Source: Gaertneriomyces semiglobifer (Eukaryota > Chytridiomycota > Chytridiomycetes > Spizellomycetales > Spizellomycetaceae). From it: 64,000 bases of DNA. Below, in pieces: positions 22,697 through 33,360 of this stretch. Made by a program: the position numbers and the translations under genes. The stretch covers positions 62,001-126,000 of the forward strand of contig JAHLKF010000028.1 in the NCBI GenBank assembly GCA_025558075.1, given 5' to 3'. Positions within the stretch are counted from its first letter, which is position 1; each line of letters opens with the position of its first letter. Under the pieces are notes generated by a model that did no database searches, was not told the DNA's origin, and was given only the letters and a program-made list of their open reading frames with translations.

Positions 22697-23563
22697 TCAA
22701 TAGCTCCACGGGCTTGGCCGATTTCGTCCCGAGGACGTAACATCTGGATCGTACTTCCAAGATGGCTTTACCACAAGACCCCAAGTGAGGTAAAGCTCCA
22801 CATAACCAACTGATGTGACGTTAAGAGCGATCACCTCTTTATCCCTACCGACAAACCTTAGAAATGCATTGTGCTCAGGGTCCAGCTTCTTGAGCCCTAA
22901 ATCTTCACTACATTTCTTCTGTAACTCTGGGTCATTCACGGCTGCCAATATGGTGTATCCGAACCCTGGGCTACAGTAGAAATTATAGAAGAAGAGAGCA
23001 GTTGTGGTGGTTATACCCGAGTCGCGGACTGGGACCAGAAATCTGTAAGCAAGCTGAGTACCGATTGAATGCGGCGGGAAAATTGCAAGAATAACGCTAG
23101 CCAACCTGTGAGACCCGTAAGGTGAGGTACGCGGGACGTCCCCAGTGGCCAGAATCGTGCAGCAAAAGTAGAGGCCAGGAATCTGGCGATCGACAACTTC
23201 ATTGCCCCTATAGTCATGTGGTTGCATGAATGGTTCAAACAAAATCTTGAGTCTCACGGGACCCGAATGTCCTGGTGAAAGATATTTTATTGTGTGTGTC
23301 ATATTCATATGGCTTCAGCAATGATTCTCATGGTTGCCGAGTCGGTCAGACTTTCGTAGTTGCGGTATATGAATTCTGCGCGCCTCCACGGTTTGTTACG
23401 GGTACTCGGAATGTCTTTGTGAATACGGTGAATTTGATTGATGGCTTCATCATATTTGCGTTGAATCTGTTCAAGTCGACGTCAGGAAGTCGCAGTAGCC
23501 GGGAATACTCGTCAATTGTTACTTGCTTCGGGGTCAAGAAGTTGGGCCGATCGTTCGATGAGC
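22697..23563 (-). CDS. Unrecognised spliced gene, 5' end uncertain
   Basis: A last exon of about 200 codons (22697 to ~23268) reads as protein with many aromatic residues (for example FGYTILAAVNDPELQKKCSE and VGYVELYLTWGLVVKPSW). Upstream, an exon around 23325-23464 reads IQRKYDEAINQIHRIHKDIP, a helical stretch. It joins through a 56-nt GTAACA...ACAG intron with branch CTGAC to a further exon ending DRPNFLTPKQ. The intron feeding the last exon would use the weak donor GTCTGA (about 23325). No domain is recognised, and an upstream start was not found. A decayed gene is possible. Confidence 0.4.
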
Positions 23564-24168
23564 TGCTCCTTCAGAGCGGATTTTTCTCCGAGTTTCTATG
23601 GGACAAGCATCGGAGAGCCTGCTGTAAAATGTGCTAATTGTAATGTTCACCAACCGTGTCTTCCAACTTCAAGACCTTCAAAGTACTCGTAAGCCTGCAC
23701 AAAAGTGGTCAGCTACATGGGCAGGCCGGTCCCTCCATCAAAGCGGGCACGAACGCAGCAACATCTTCATCGTCGTTATTGGCTGGTGCCAATCTTTATC
23801 GCTAGCATCTACGTGAGTTTTCACAGCTTCCTGCAACCCGGCGGTCAACGTTTAAATACGCGTATTAAAGTTAAAAGTAGCCTTAATCCTCCGTGTGCAC
23901 CTGATCCAATTTGCGCAATAAAAGTTCCATAGTTGTCACAACCCGCTTAGACGAGCCGGTTTCATTGGAAGTCATGATGCTCACGCATCTACGATCTCAC
24001 TACACTTTGATCTCGCGCTGTATGTTCCGACAGTCCTGGGTTGGCGGCGCAAGAGGCCGCAGCCCAGCGGAGTTCGACTATGCAATCCGCCCAAAGTAAA
24101 ACTGTGCCGCTCTCGCGCTTCGTCATTAATTAAAACCTCTAAAATAATTCATCTGGACGCATTCTCAT
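23564..24168. other. Intergenic / possible 5' exons of the preceding gene
   Basis: Minus-strand frames near 23650-23720 read AYEYFEGLEVGRHG and might be a first exon of the 22697 gene, but no clean splice path was found. Otherwise unassigned. Confidence 0.25.
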
Positions 24169-25716
24169 TTACGTGCTCTCTAAGCGGTCTTCCTCCAACG
24201 CTCGCAACGCTCCACTGACAATCTCGTCACACCGCTGCCACAGTCCCCTCACCACATCCTTCCTGTGTCCTTCTCGCATCGTCTCTACGTCCTTCAACCG
24301 TTCCTGAATGAATCTCATCTTATCCATGCACACAACCTTCACGAACTCCACCACCCGGCGCTCGAGGTCCGGTTCCAACTCCATCCAACATCGGTCGTAC
24401 TCGTATTCCAACGCATCATTCTTTGGTCTGACCATTCTCAGTACTCTCACTCTAATCGCAAACTTTAACCGTTCACTCACGTCTCCAATCTGCACCACAT
24501 AATCACTCTCCGCATTCCGATTCCTACAAACCTCCCAGCTCCGCTTCTTTTCCTCTACCGTTTCGTTCTCTAGACTCATGCCCCAGCATTCACGATCTAC
24601 AGACACATAGTCCCATTTCGTCTTTGTCCAAAACCCGTATTCGACTAACAGAAAGAAGGCGTCGTGAGGACCGTAGTTGATAAATACCTCGGAGCCTGCA
24701 GCTGCGGGAGTCTGGGTAACAAGCTTGAACGTGTTTGTAGCGGGCGAAAAGCCGGCGGTGGTTTGGGAGCAAGGGTGGTGATTGAGGAGGTCGAGAAAGG
24801 GGACGAGAGCGATGGTGGGAATGGGCGCCAGCTGCGTTGGAGTTTTTGATCTTGCTTTCGGGAAAGACCTCGTCATGGAAGGAGTGGCAAAGTGGTGGTT
24901 TCGTGGGGATACGGTTGAGAATGGAGCAGATGTCCAGAGAGAGACACATCGTGTGTTGACGAGGAAATATGCCCATTCGTATTCTGCGAAGGATATCGAC
25001 GGGGTATTCTCAGCGTTTTTTGCAGTCTTAACATCTTCTTTACCGGTATTCCCAATGCATGGACACTTTTCGCACATTGGCAAATCTTTCGGTGGATATC
25101 CACCAAGCTGGTCGCCAGCACAAAAGCCCACGTTAGCGGCAGATTCACGTTCACTTGTGGTTTTCCCCACTTCATCCACTACCTTGGATTGACATGTCTC
25201 GCACAATCCCATAAAAGCCACATAATCCTTCACAGCGTTTCTCCTTTGCTCACATACTTTCCGCTGTATCTCGCTTGGTAACAGCGCTATCTCATCATCA
25301 CTCCACATAGCGGGTAGATCCATCTCTCCCCTTTGTTGGTCAGATCGCCGAGGTAACATATCAATATACGGTCCAAAATCGACATTCGCTGCCTTTTCAC
25401 TATCTTCGGTTTGATGCACCTCTTCTCTGCGAATCGACGTACACAGCCATCCCGCTAAGCATCCTATCTCGGTCACTCCCTCTCTCCACACCCCACCCGT
25501 GCGTATCGTCACCAACAACGCAGCAGGAATCTCCAACAAGCATTTGTTCGCGGAAACATCTTCTGTGGTGAGAACCCCTCGTCCGGAAGAAAAGGTGTGT
25601 GGAATGAGAGAGCTTGGAAGACCAGGATGGTGGTGACGGAGCCACGCGAGAAAGGTGGTTAAAACGTCACTCTCGCAGCCAGATTCGGTGTCGGTAGTAG
25701 GCGACGGACGGAGCAT
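24169..25716 (-). CDS. SETD4-like SET-domain protein (probable lysine methyltransferase)
   Basis: This is a single exon of 515 residues from the ATG at 25716. The SET fold is split, as in SETD3/SETD4/RUBISCO-methyltransferase-type proteins. GRGVLTTEDVSANKCLLEIP stands near residue 45. After a long insert come VPFLDLLNHHP (the NH motif for S-adenosylmethionine) and VFINYGPHDAFFLLVEYGF (residues ~330-365). A substrate-binding-like helical region with many charged residues follows. The insert between the SET halves contains several Cys pairs (GLCETC, CEKCPC) that could bind zinc, which is not usual in the family. The methylation target is unknown. Confidence 0.87.
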   Translation of the reverse strand: MLRPSPTTDTESGCESDVLTTFLAWLRHHHPGLPSSLIPHTFSSGRGVLTTEDVSANKCLLEIPAALLVTIRTGGVWREGVTEIGCLAGWLCTSIRREEVHQTEDSEKAANVDFGPYIDMLPRRSDQQRGEMDLPAMWSDDEIALLPSEIQRKVCEQRRNAVKDYVAFMGLCETCQSKVVDEVGKTTSERESAANVGFCAGDQLGGYPPKDLPMCEKCPCIGNTGKEDVKTAKNAENTPSISFAEYEWAYFLVNTRCVSLWTSAPFSTVSPRNHHFATPSMTRSFPKARSKTPTQLAPIPTIALVPFLDLLNHHPCSQTTAGFSPATNTFKLVTQTPAAAGSEVFINYGPHDAFFLLVEYGFWTKTKWDYVSVDRECWGMSLENETVEEKKRSWEVCRNRNAESDYVVQIGDVSERLKFAIRVRVLRMVRPKNDALEYEYDRCWMELEPDLERRVVEFVKVVCMDKMRFIQERLKDVETMREGHRKDVVRGLWQRCDEIVSGALRALEEDRLEST

Positions 25717-26039
25717 CGTGGTATAGATGGGCACTTTTGGAGCGTCACAAAAACTATGTGTGCTGCATGCTGTGGTTCATTGAGGAATCCAACAAAAATT
25801 ATTTCGCGAGAGTCGAACTTCCGCGGGGTACGGCTAAATTAGGCCTGGCGGCAAGCGTTTGTTCCAATGCATTCACATTCAATACAAACACTTACTGTTT
25901 CACCGAACTGTCGGGAAGGGGGCACCGATCGCCGTGATAGCAGGCAAATCAGTACAGCACTTCGAAAACAAATGCATATATATTGAGCTTCGCACACCCT
26001 CGCATACTCCTTTACACCCATTCAAAAACATTCGCAAAT
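25717..26039. other. Intergenic
   Basis: This short stretch lies between the SET gene start (-) and the 3' end of the complex I gene (-). Nothing recognised beyond the presumed SET promoter. Confidence 0.4.
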
Positions 26040-27528
26040 CTATCGATCAACTTCACCAAACACCACATCCAACGTTCCGATAATTGTTACCGCATCCGCA
26101 AGGTAATGTCCCTTTCCAATCATATCCATAGCACTCAAATGAGCGAACCCTGGTGCTCGGATTTTACACCGGTACGGACGCGATGATCCGTCGGAAACAA
26201 GGTACACTCCGAATTCACCTAAAGTGCAATATCGTCAATATAAACACTGGTCGACAAGCAAAAACATCGAAACTATGCAGAAACTTACCCTTAGGAGCTT
26301 CAATATACGTGTAAGTCTCACCCGGCGGAACAGAGTATCCCTCAGAGTAAAGCTTGAAATGGTGAATCAACGCTTCCATACTTTCCTTCATCACTCCCCT
26401 GCTGGGAGGAGAAATCTTGTGATCCTCGACCTTGACCGGTCCTGGAGGCATCTTATCCAGGCACTGGGCGATAATTCTCAAACTCTGTCTCATCTCTTCC
26501 ACACGACACAAATACCGGTCATAACAGTCTCCGTTTGTGCCAACGGGAATATCAAACTCGACATCTCCGTAGGCGTCATAGGGAGATTCCTTACGCAAGT
26601 CCCAGGCAATACCCGATCCACGTAACATAACGCCAGACATGGACATGGCAATGGCGTCTTTAGCAGTGACCTTACCGACGTCGATGGAACGGATCTTCCA
26701 AACACGGTTGTTTGAAAGGGCTTCCTCCAGCTCGTCAATACGACCGTTAAACTGGAGAGCCCACTTGTAAATGTCTTCCATTAAACCGACTGGCATGTCC
26801 AGAGCTACACCACCGGGACGAACATAGGCGGCGTGCATACGCGCACCAGACACGCGCTCGTAAAACTCCATGAGCTTTTCACGTTCTTCGAACATCCATA
26901 AGAAGGGAGTCAAGGCACCAACATCCATGGCGTGGGTGGTGACGGCCATGATGTGGTTGAGAACCCGGGTAATCTCGCCAAAAAGCGTGCGAATGTATTT
27001 AGCGCGCGGGGGGATATCAATGTTGAGCAGTTTCTCAACAGCGAGCGAATAAGCCTGTTCGTTGGCCATCATGGAGACGTAGTCCAAACGGTCAAAGTAC
27101 GGCAAAGATTGAAGATAGGTTTTGTACTCGATGAGTTTTTCCGTGCCGCGATGCAAGAGGCCAATGTGAGGATCAGCGCGTACAATAATTTCTCCCTTTA
27201 GCTCGAGGATCAACCGAAGCACACCGTGAGCGGCGGGATGCTGAGGACCAAAGTTGATGGTAAAGGTTTCGAGGGAGGGGTCTTCACCTTCGTAGTAAGG
27301 GACTTGCACGGCTTTTGTGTTTTGACGGACTTTGGGTGGCACAAACCATCTGGAGGTGACACTGTAAGTTTCAGGATGCATTGTTTTTCCGTCGCCAGCA
27401 GCGGTTTTGGCAGTTCGTTGTTGAGCGTATATGGCGGTGGGGAGAGTAGTGGTTTTGAAAGCATCAGCGGCGACAAGTGGTCGCAGATGCCTTGAGGCTG
27501 TGGAGAGTAACGATCTAGCAGCGGCCAT
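26040..27528 (-). CDS. NUO49: NADH:ubiquinone oxidoreductase 49-kDa subunit (mitochondrial complex I)
   Basis: Exons 26289-27528 and 26040-26218 give 472 residues. The N-terminus ([20 protein letters not shown]) is a typical mitochondrial presequence. The mature part begins with [18 protein letters not shown] and contains [29 protein letters not shown] and [12 protein letters not shown]. It ends [16 protein letters not shown] and VFGEVDR, the quinone-site subunit hallmarks. Its presence means the organism has an aerobic mitochondrion with complex I, arguing against anaerobic gut chytrids and fermenting yeasts. Confidence 0.97.
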
Positions 27529-28950
27529 GGTTATTTTGTTCACTTGCAGGGTATGTGGTAAATGTGTATGATGCAGATGTGGAGAAGAGTAGTGTGGGGT
27601 AACTGGAAAGCGGTGTTAGCACATGCGTTTGACGCACACATCAGACATTCCATCTCACCTGAAAACCAGGTAGCCCTTGGTTCACCTAGACCTCTCTTCT
27701 GGTCTTGCTTTCACGGCAGGAATCGATCCGTCCTTCAGTCTCCCGTAGCAAGCTCGCCCTTCAATTCACCGCCGGGATCTTGTGTGGTGAGTGTTGAGTG
27801 TGTTGACAAGCAACTGCGATTGTTAGGGGATGGAGTTAGGGCTAGGTGGTGAGTGAGTCAGAGACGCGTCAAGTGATTAGGTCATCCATGCACGCGCGGG
27901 TTTCCCAACGCCCAAAGTGTTCACACAGCATTAAATGGAAGGCGATCGCTTCATTAGAAGAAACGACTCGTAAGCGCCGAGTATTAACAGCTGCAACTCT
28001 TGCTGTGCCATTGATCTGCCATTTGCCTTGTGCATCTGCTCATAGTGTGCATCACCTATTCAATATTAGGATAAACAAACATGACCATGAACCGTAGTGG
28101 CAGAAAAAAGTGATCCACTTCGAACTCTGTTCCAAGCAATTAGCATTTCTACCGTCTCTTTCAGGTCCTTAATTGTACACCCCTAACCCAGTCGGATGTC
28201 CTGAGGAGAGAAGTATGTAAGAATATGCGTCAGCACATCTGAGATTTAGGACGTCCTGAGGAGAAACGCATGATGAGCAGAATACTTAAAGGACGTCCTA
28301 TTGCTATGCGCTAATATTGGGGGTGCAATTCAGTGCTGTGTACATGTAATGCATGTCCATGTAGATCAACGCTCGTCGTAGCAACGGTCCTTTTACGTGG
28401 GAAAATGACTCGACGCGGCCGTGACAACTGTCCGGACATTGTTGCAATTAGCACTCGACGCGTCAGATTCCCCTTGCATCCTTGCATCCTTGATTGAATC
28501 CTTGATCGCATCTGCGTATGCTGCTGCGCAAGGTCAATGCCCGGAAAAGCATAAAAGGCCGTCGCCCAGCTCAATTCTCCCCGTCCTGTTCCCGTTCTCA
28601 ACCCACCTTGTTCGTCAGTTCCTATATAACATACAACATACAAGCTATATATTTGAACACCCTCAGTGAGATTGTCTGCTACTACCGTTATTATTTGAGA
28701 GCAATTGCCTCGTTGTGAACCACGCCAATTGCCTTCGAAGCAATCGACGCTAGCGAAGCATCTTCCCATAGAGAAGTTCTACCCCATCTTCTCTGAGAAA
28801 CGGACATCCTTCACTTCGCTTTCAGTAAGCAAGATGCTCGTTCTCAGAGCTTCCTGCATTGGGCGAGTAAGTCTCTGGTAGTAGCCCTTCAGTGCATAGG
28901 GCATTGCAGGTACTTATTATGCCCACCATGTACCTGGGTCTGCGCACACC

Positions 28951-29119
28951 TGTACTCACAGCGTCCTTTCTCATGTTAGTTCCACACGTTTCCATACCAC
29001 GACAGAATGAGCACGTCTGGCTTCTCCACACGGACAAGTGTACTTACAAAGTCATCTCTTATGTTAGTTTCACAAGTTTCCATACCACGACAGAATGAGC
29101 ACGTCTGGCTCTCCACATG
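28951..29119. repeat. Pair of ~80-bp direct repeats, 88-bp offset
   Basis: GTTTCCATACCACGACAGAA starts at 28988 and again at 29076, inside longer similar copies that both begin TGTACT(C/T)ACA and end with a TCTCCACA-type block. The offset is 88 bp and the cores are identical for about 35 bp. Confidence 0.85.
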
Positions 29120-30848
29120 AGTAAGTTGTGGCTGTGAGGACGGTGAAGCTTTTGATGGTACGTACAGAACGTTGACTTTGAAGTGAGCTCTGTCGAACGT
29201 CCTCCTAACCCATAGTCTGTCGTTTAGATATGCTACGCGCCCACACCTTCTGCAAGCCTCCTACGGTTTCATATCTGCTTCAACATTTGTTCAACCACAA
29301 GACTATCAACACTGGATACTCGTAATGCAACAAACGGATGCCGACGTGCCGTCAGTTCTGTTCTTGCTCCATGACATCGTGCAAGCGACGTCTGGGTCTG
29401 TTGGTTGCTCGGACGCGCCTGACTGCTGAGAACCAACTCTGACCAACCTTAATAGATATTACCAAGCATCAGATCAAAGGTCCTACGTTTACGACAACGT
29501 ACCGATTCCGATAGTTGGTCCTCTGTCCCTCGATACTGTCTTTCCCACGGAATATTGAGGTTTCAATACTCGACCACTGCGTTCACATGGAATGTTACGG
29601 TGCTGCCCTTACTTACATCAGTATTCGGGCTTCTTGGTAGGGTGGAACAATGGTGATTTGCGAGATCAAGCATCGGATTTCCACTCCATACTTTGCCAAG
29701 TGCGAGAGGATCACCAGCGGAAGCGTGCTATACCGAGACAGAAACACAAGGTATGGGAACGTACATGAGCATGAATCATATACACAAAGCTAACATTCCG
29801 CATAGAAGTTCTTGCGAGGCTGCACCAGTTCATACGGGACCTGTGAAGTTCATAACAAGAAAGACTTTACGAGACCTTCGGTTTTGATGTACCACAATGA
29901 CCATCTTGTCTCACCAGCACGCACCAAGAGCATAATCTCGAGGCAGCGCAAGGCAACGTATTCACGCCAACTAATGATACAGCAAACTCATGGAAGCGCT
30001 TCGGAACGAGCACCGGTCCTATCAAGCTGCAACAGGAGCCAAGTAACAACAGGAGTCAAGTACTGCAATGCTTGCAAACGATGAGAATCTCACGACTCGT
30101 AATGCCACGACGACAGCATCATCACACTTGGTGAAGCAATGCGTGCAATGATTTCAACGGGAAGGAGATGATTCGCCAATCCCCTCAGGGGCAAGTACAG
30201 ATGCTCAAAGCATTTCTCATGCGCCGATTCACATCCAGATGTTCTCTGTCGGATGAACTCTGCCCGAAGCTGGAAGTGTGCAGGAATTGGGACACGGGAA
30301 GACTTTCTTACCAATCTCCGTGGCAAGGATGACGACAACGCCTAGACCTTTGTCTCACGAGTTGAAAACCAACCCGGAACGGGTGGAATGCGAGAGAGTC
30401 AAGTGATGTTTGAAGAAGCACTGTAAGCTCTCACGATCTCACAGACATTTCACGATGTTGAACATCATCTGACCGTTTACCTTAGGTCAAACAACACCCG
30501 CCTGGATTCACGAATGTCGATCTACCCGACTCGATTTTCCAAATGACAGTGGTTGCGTGTGAGAAAATGGAAGCGAATGTTACCAAAAACTACCTAGCCG
30601 CACTATACCGTCAATGCTTTGAGTTTCCCATATGTCTGGGATTTAAGTGCCACTGCTGTTTAGGCGAGATCTCTTGAGTGTATCGATCTACAGTGCGTTG
30701 CGGGTGACTGGAGATGCATCGCTGCCTCTACTCTTTGATCGACAAACATGACTTCTGCCGAGTTCTTGGACACTTGCCCCGTTTTGGTATGTGTGCCATC
30801 CCATGTCAGGCAAGCCCTTCTGACATGTACCGTACTATTCTAGTTTGA

Positions 30849-31130
30849 TGCCTTCGCCCGATGCTGAAACGTCGAGTATGCCATCTGATCAGAAGCGTGT
30901 CTACTTCGTCGATAATCCCGTATTGCCCAGTTGGCCGCTCGATGCCGCACCCGGCCACCCACACTTACCCTAACGTCTCGCAACATGCCGCGCTCGTCGA
31001 CCTTTACGACAACACAGTACCCACTCAACTTGCCCAGCAACTTGCTCACAACCTCCAGAAGGTCGGCTGCGCGGCATCGTCGCTGAATTTCTCGAACGTT
31101 AACTTCTACGGAGTTCGCCTGGACCTATAA
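30849..31130 (+). pseudogene. Frame-broken coding-like fragment
   Basis: One frame reads MPSPDAETSSMPSDQKRVYF, continuing with VDNPVLPSWPLDAAPGHP before a stop. A different frame then reads LVDLYDNTVPTQLAQQLAHN to YGVRLDL. No intron of normal size joins them. The composition hints at a gag-like or element-derived protein, but nothing is recognised. The satellite array begins immediately downstream. Confidence 0.2.
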
Positions 31131-31135
31131 ATCTT

Positions 31136-32177
31136 AGCGGACATACACTGAGGAGGATGATAACATGAAGAGGACGACATGCATTGAAGAGGACGCAGCA
31201 TGAAGAGGACAAACATAATTAGCGGACATGCATTGAGGACAATGATAACAAGGAGTGGGCATACTTAGCGGACATACATTGCGGAGGACGATAACAGAGA
31301 GAGGACATACTAGCGGACATACACTGAGGAGGACAATAGCATGAAGAGGACAAACATAATTATGGAGGACGATGATAATAAGGAGAGGACATACTAGCGG
31401 ACATACATTGCGGAGGACGATAACAGAGAGAGGACATACCAGCGGACATACTGAGGAGGACAATAGCATGAAGAGGACAAACATAATTATGGAGGACGAT
31501 AATAACAAGGAGAGGACATACCAGCGGACATACTGAGGAGGACAATAGCATGAAGAGGACAAACATAATTATGGAGGACGATGATAACAAGGAGAGGACA
31601 TGCTAGCGGACATACACTGAGGAGGACGATAGCATGAAGAGGACAAACATACTTAGCGGACATACATTGCGGAGGACGATAACAGAGAGAGGACATACGA
31701 GCGGACATACACTGAGGACAATGATAACACGGAGAGGACATGGTAGCGGACATACATTGCATAATTAGCGGACATCATTGAGGACGATGATAATAAGGAG
31801 AGGACATACTAGCGGACATACATTGCGGAGGACGATAACAGAGAGAGGACATACCAGCGGACATACTGAGGAGGACAATAGCATGAAGAGGACAAACATA
31901 ATTATGGAGGACGATGATAATAAGGAGAGGACATACTAGCGGACATACATTGCGGAGGACGATAACAGAGAGAGGACATACCAGCGGACATACTGAGGAG
32001 GACAATAGCATGAAGAGGACAAACATAATTATGGAGGACGATAATAACAAGGAGAGGACATACCAGCGGACATACTGAGGAGGACAATAGCATGAAGAGG
32101 ACAAACATAATTATGGAGGACGATAATAACAAGGAGAGGACATACTAGCGGACATACATTGCGGAGGACGGTGAATA
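31136..32177. repeat. Nested purine-rich satellite array (45 + 45 + 37 bp units)
   Basis: About 1 kb is built from three related subunits. Two are 45 bp (one with GCGGACATACATTGCGGAGG, one with GCGGACATACTGAGGAGGAC) and one is 37 bp (ATAATTATGGAGGACGATGA...). AAACATAATTATGG recurs at 127 bp (31352 to 31479) and then at 82 bp (31479 to 31561), that is 45+45+37 and 45+37. The + strand is purine-rich (GGAGGAC, GAGAGAGGACA). Long open frames on the minus strand are a by-product of stop-free repeats, since the 37-bp unit breaks frame. Confidence 0.93.
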
Positions 32178-32348
32178 TGTAAATATGAAAGCGAACAACG
32201 AGCATGGAGGCAAGTGGACTCATGGTCAACGTACATCGAGGACGTGGATGAATATAGCGAGGATGCAGATATGAGGAGACATATACTGAAGCAGACTAGT
32301 AAAAGAAGAGGTGGTGAAGGGAACGATGAGCATGGGCTGCTATCAAGG

Positions 32349-32575
32349 CGCTTGAGTACAACTTTTGTCCGAAAAGGGTATGTACCGGCCAAGCTGCTAA
32401 CTCCGCAAAGGAAGTGATAGAGCTCTCGAAAGGCGAAGGCCACCTACGATCACTCTCCCAGCTGCCATCAAAACACTTGAGGAAACGAAGAAGGGAAGTG
32501 CCGGTTGGATTTCGCACGATCCGGCCCAACTGCTAACTCCGTACCGGATGCGATAGAACTCTAGCTTGTGAAAGT
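32349..32575. repeat. Diverged direct repeat, about 100 bp
   Basis: A first copy ending CTGCTAACTCCGCAAAGGAA then GTGATAGAGCTCT (about 32392-32426) is matched by CTGCTAACTCCGTACCGGAT then GCGATAGAACTCT (about 32530-32563). The upstream parts are similar but gapped. Confidence 0.6.
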
Positions 32576-32799
32576 TGCTGAAGAATATATCGACGACGTC
32601 AACGGTGAGGAAACGAAAAAATCAGAGCTATAAAACTGCCAGAGTTATTTTGATGCCAATCATTCTGACAAAGTATCCCTTTTTCTTCTCAGACGGATGC
32701 TGTTAATTTCGCACGCGGGGGTCCTCGCTTCTCGAATATAAACAGGTGGTGTCGCAACGCTCTCCCTCTGTGCGTCCCCATCACCGCTACCACCTTCAA

Positions 32800-33060
32800 T
32801 AAGCAACAACATTCCTCAACAAACAACAACCTTCCTCAACAAACAACAACTCTCTTGAATACATCTCGCCTCCTCAATGCAGTACCTCCTCAACTAACAA
32901 CGGTCTTCAATACGTCTCGACTTCCTCAACAAACAACAACCCTTCTCAACATGTGTCGACCTCCTCAACCAACAACAACGGTCTTCAGTATATGTGGACC
33001 TCCTCGGCAAGCAACAACACTACTCAGCACATATCGATCACCTTAACACAACGCTGCGTC
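32800..33060 (+). repeat. CAACAA-rich degenerate tandem repeat downstream of a TATA-like element
   Basis: About four imperfect copies of a ~57-60-bp unit built on CCTCAACAAACAACAAC plus a CTTCAATACATCTCGNCTCC-like half. The stretch reads openly as NTSRLPQQTTTLLNMCRPPQ-type repeats. GAATATAAACAGG at about 32736 resembles a TATA box. A transcribed repetitive locus is possible, but no start codon in good context or gene structure was found. Confidence 0.5.
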
Positions 33061-33177
33061 TTCAACACCATACCGCCGGCGAGCAGAGGTAGTTGGTGGT
33101 GAGCTCTGCTCTGGTAGTCGTGTGATTTTGTTCTCGTTGTGCAATCTCGACTGACTTTTTCCGGAGAGAGGCAAGGG

Positions 33178-33360
33178 CGATCGCAAGCTTACTCGTTATA
33201 AACGGCGGGGAGGGTGAAGATCCCAGCACAGTGACCGTGACACTCGGTAGCCATCATTGATGGACAATGGCGGGCGGGGGGCTTGTTTTTGTTTTGCTTA
33301 TTGGCTAGTTTGGATCTTGAGCATTGTGCAACCGTGATCGCAAGCTTACTCCTTTAAACG
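33178..33360. repeat. Twice-used ~29-bp sequence
   Basis: GATCGCAAGCTTACTCGTTA (about 33179-33198) recurs as GATCGCAAGCTTACTCCTTT (about 33335-33354). Both copies are followed by TAAAC(G/C)-like bases. It may be a dispersed element or a diverged duplication. Confidence 0.6.

Larger units (their letters stand above)
27529..31135. other. Gene-poor region with short direct repeats and decayed fragments
   Basis: No continuous gene was found in 3.6 kb. The first few hundred bases should hold the NUO49 promoter. GGACGTCCT, mostly followed by GAGGAGA, recurs at about 28195-28300. A pair of ~80-bp direct repeats lies at 28951-29119. Short frames around 30849-31130 look partly coding but are frame-broken. 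The composition suggests an accumulation of old repeat or element remnants. Confidence 0.4.

Noticed and set aside
28195..28300. CRISPR-like spaced repeats (GGACGTCCT)
   Set aside because: Only two or three short imperfect copies in a eukaryotic nuclear context.
31134..32443. Several 66-142-codon minus-strand frames rich in VCPL and SSS
   Set aside because: They arise from stop-free satellite repeats. The same peptide appears in different frames because the 37-bp unit shifts phase.
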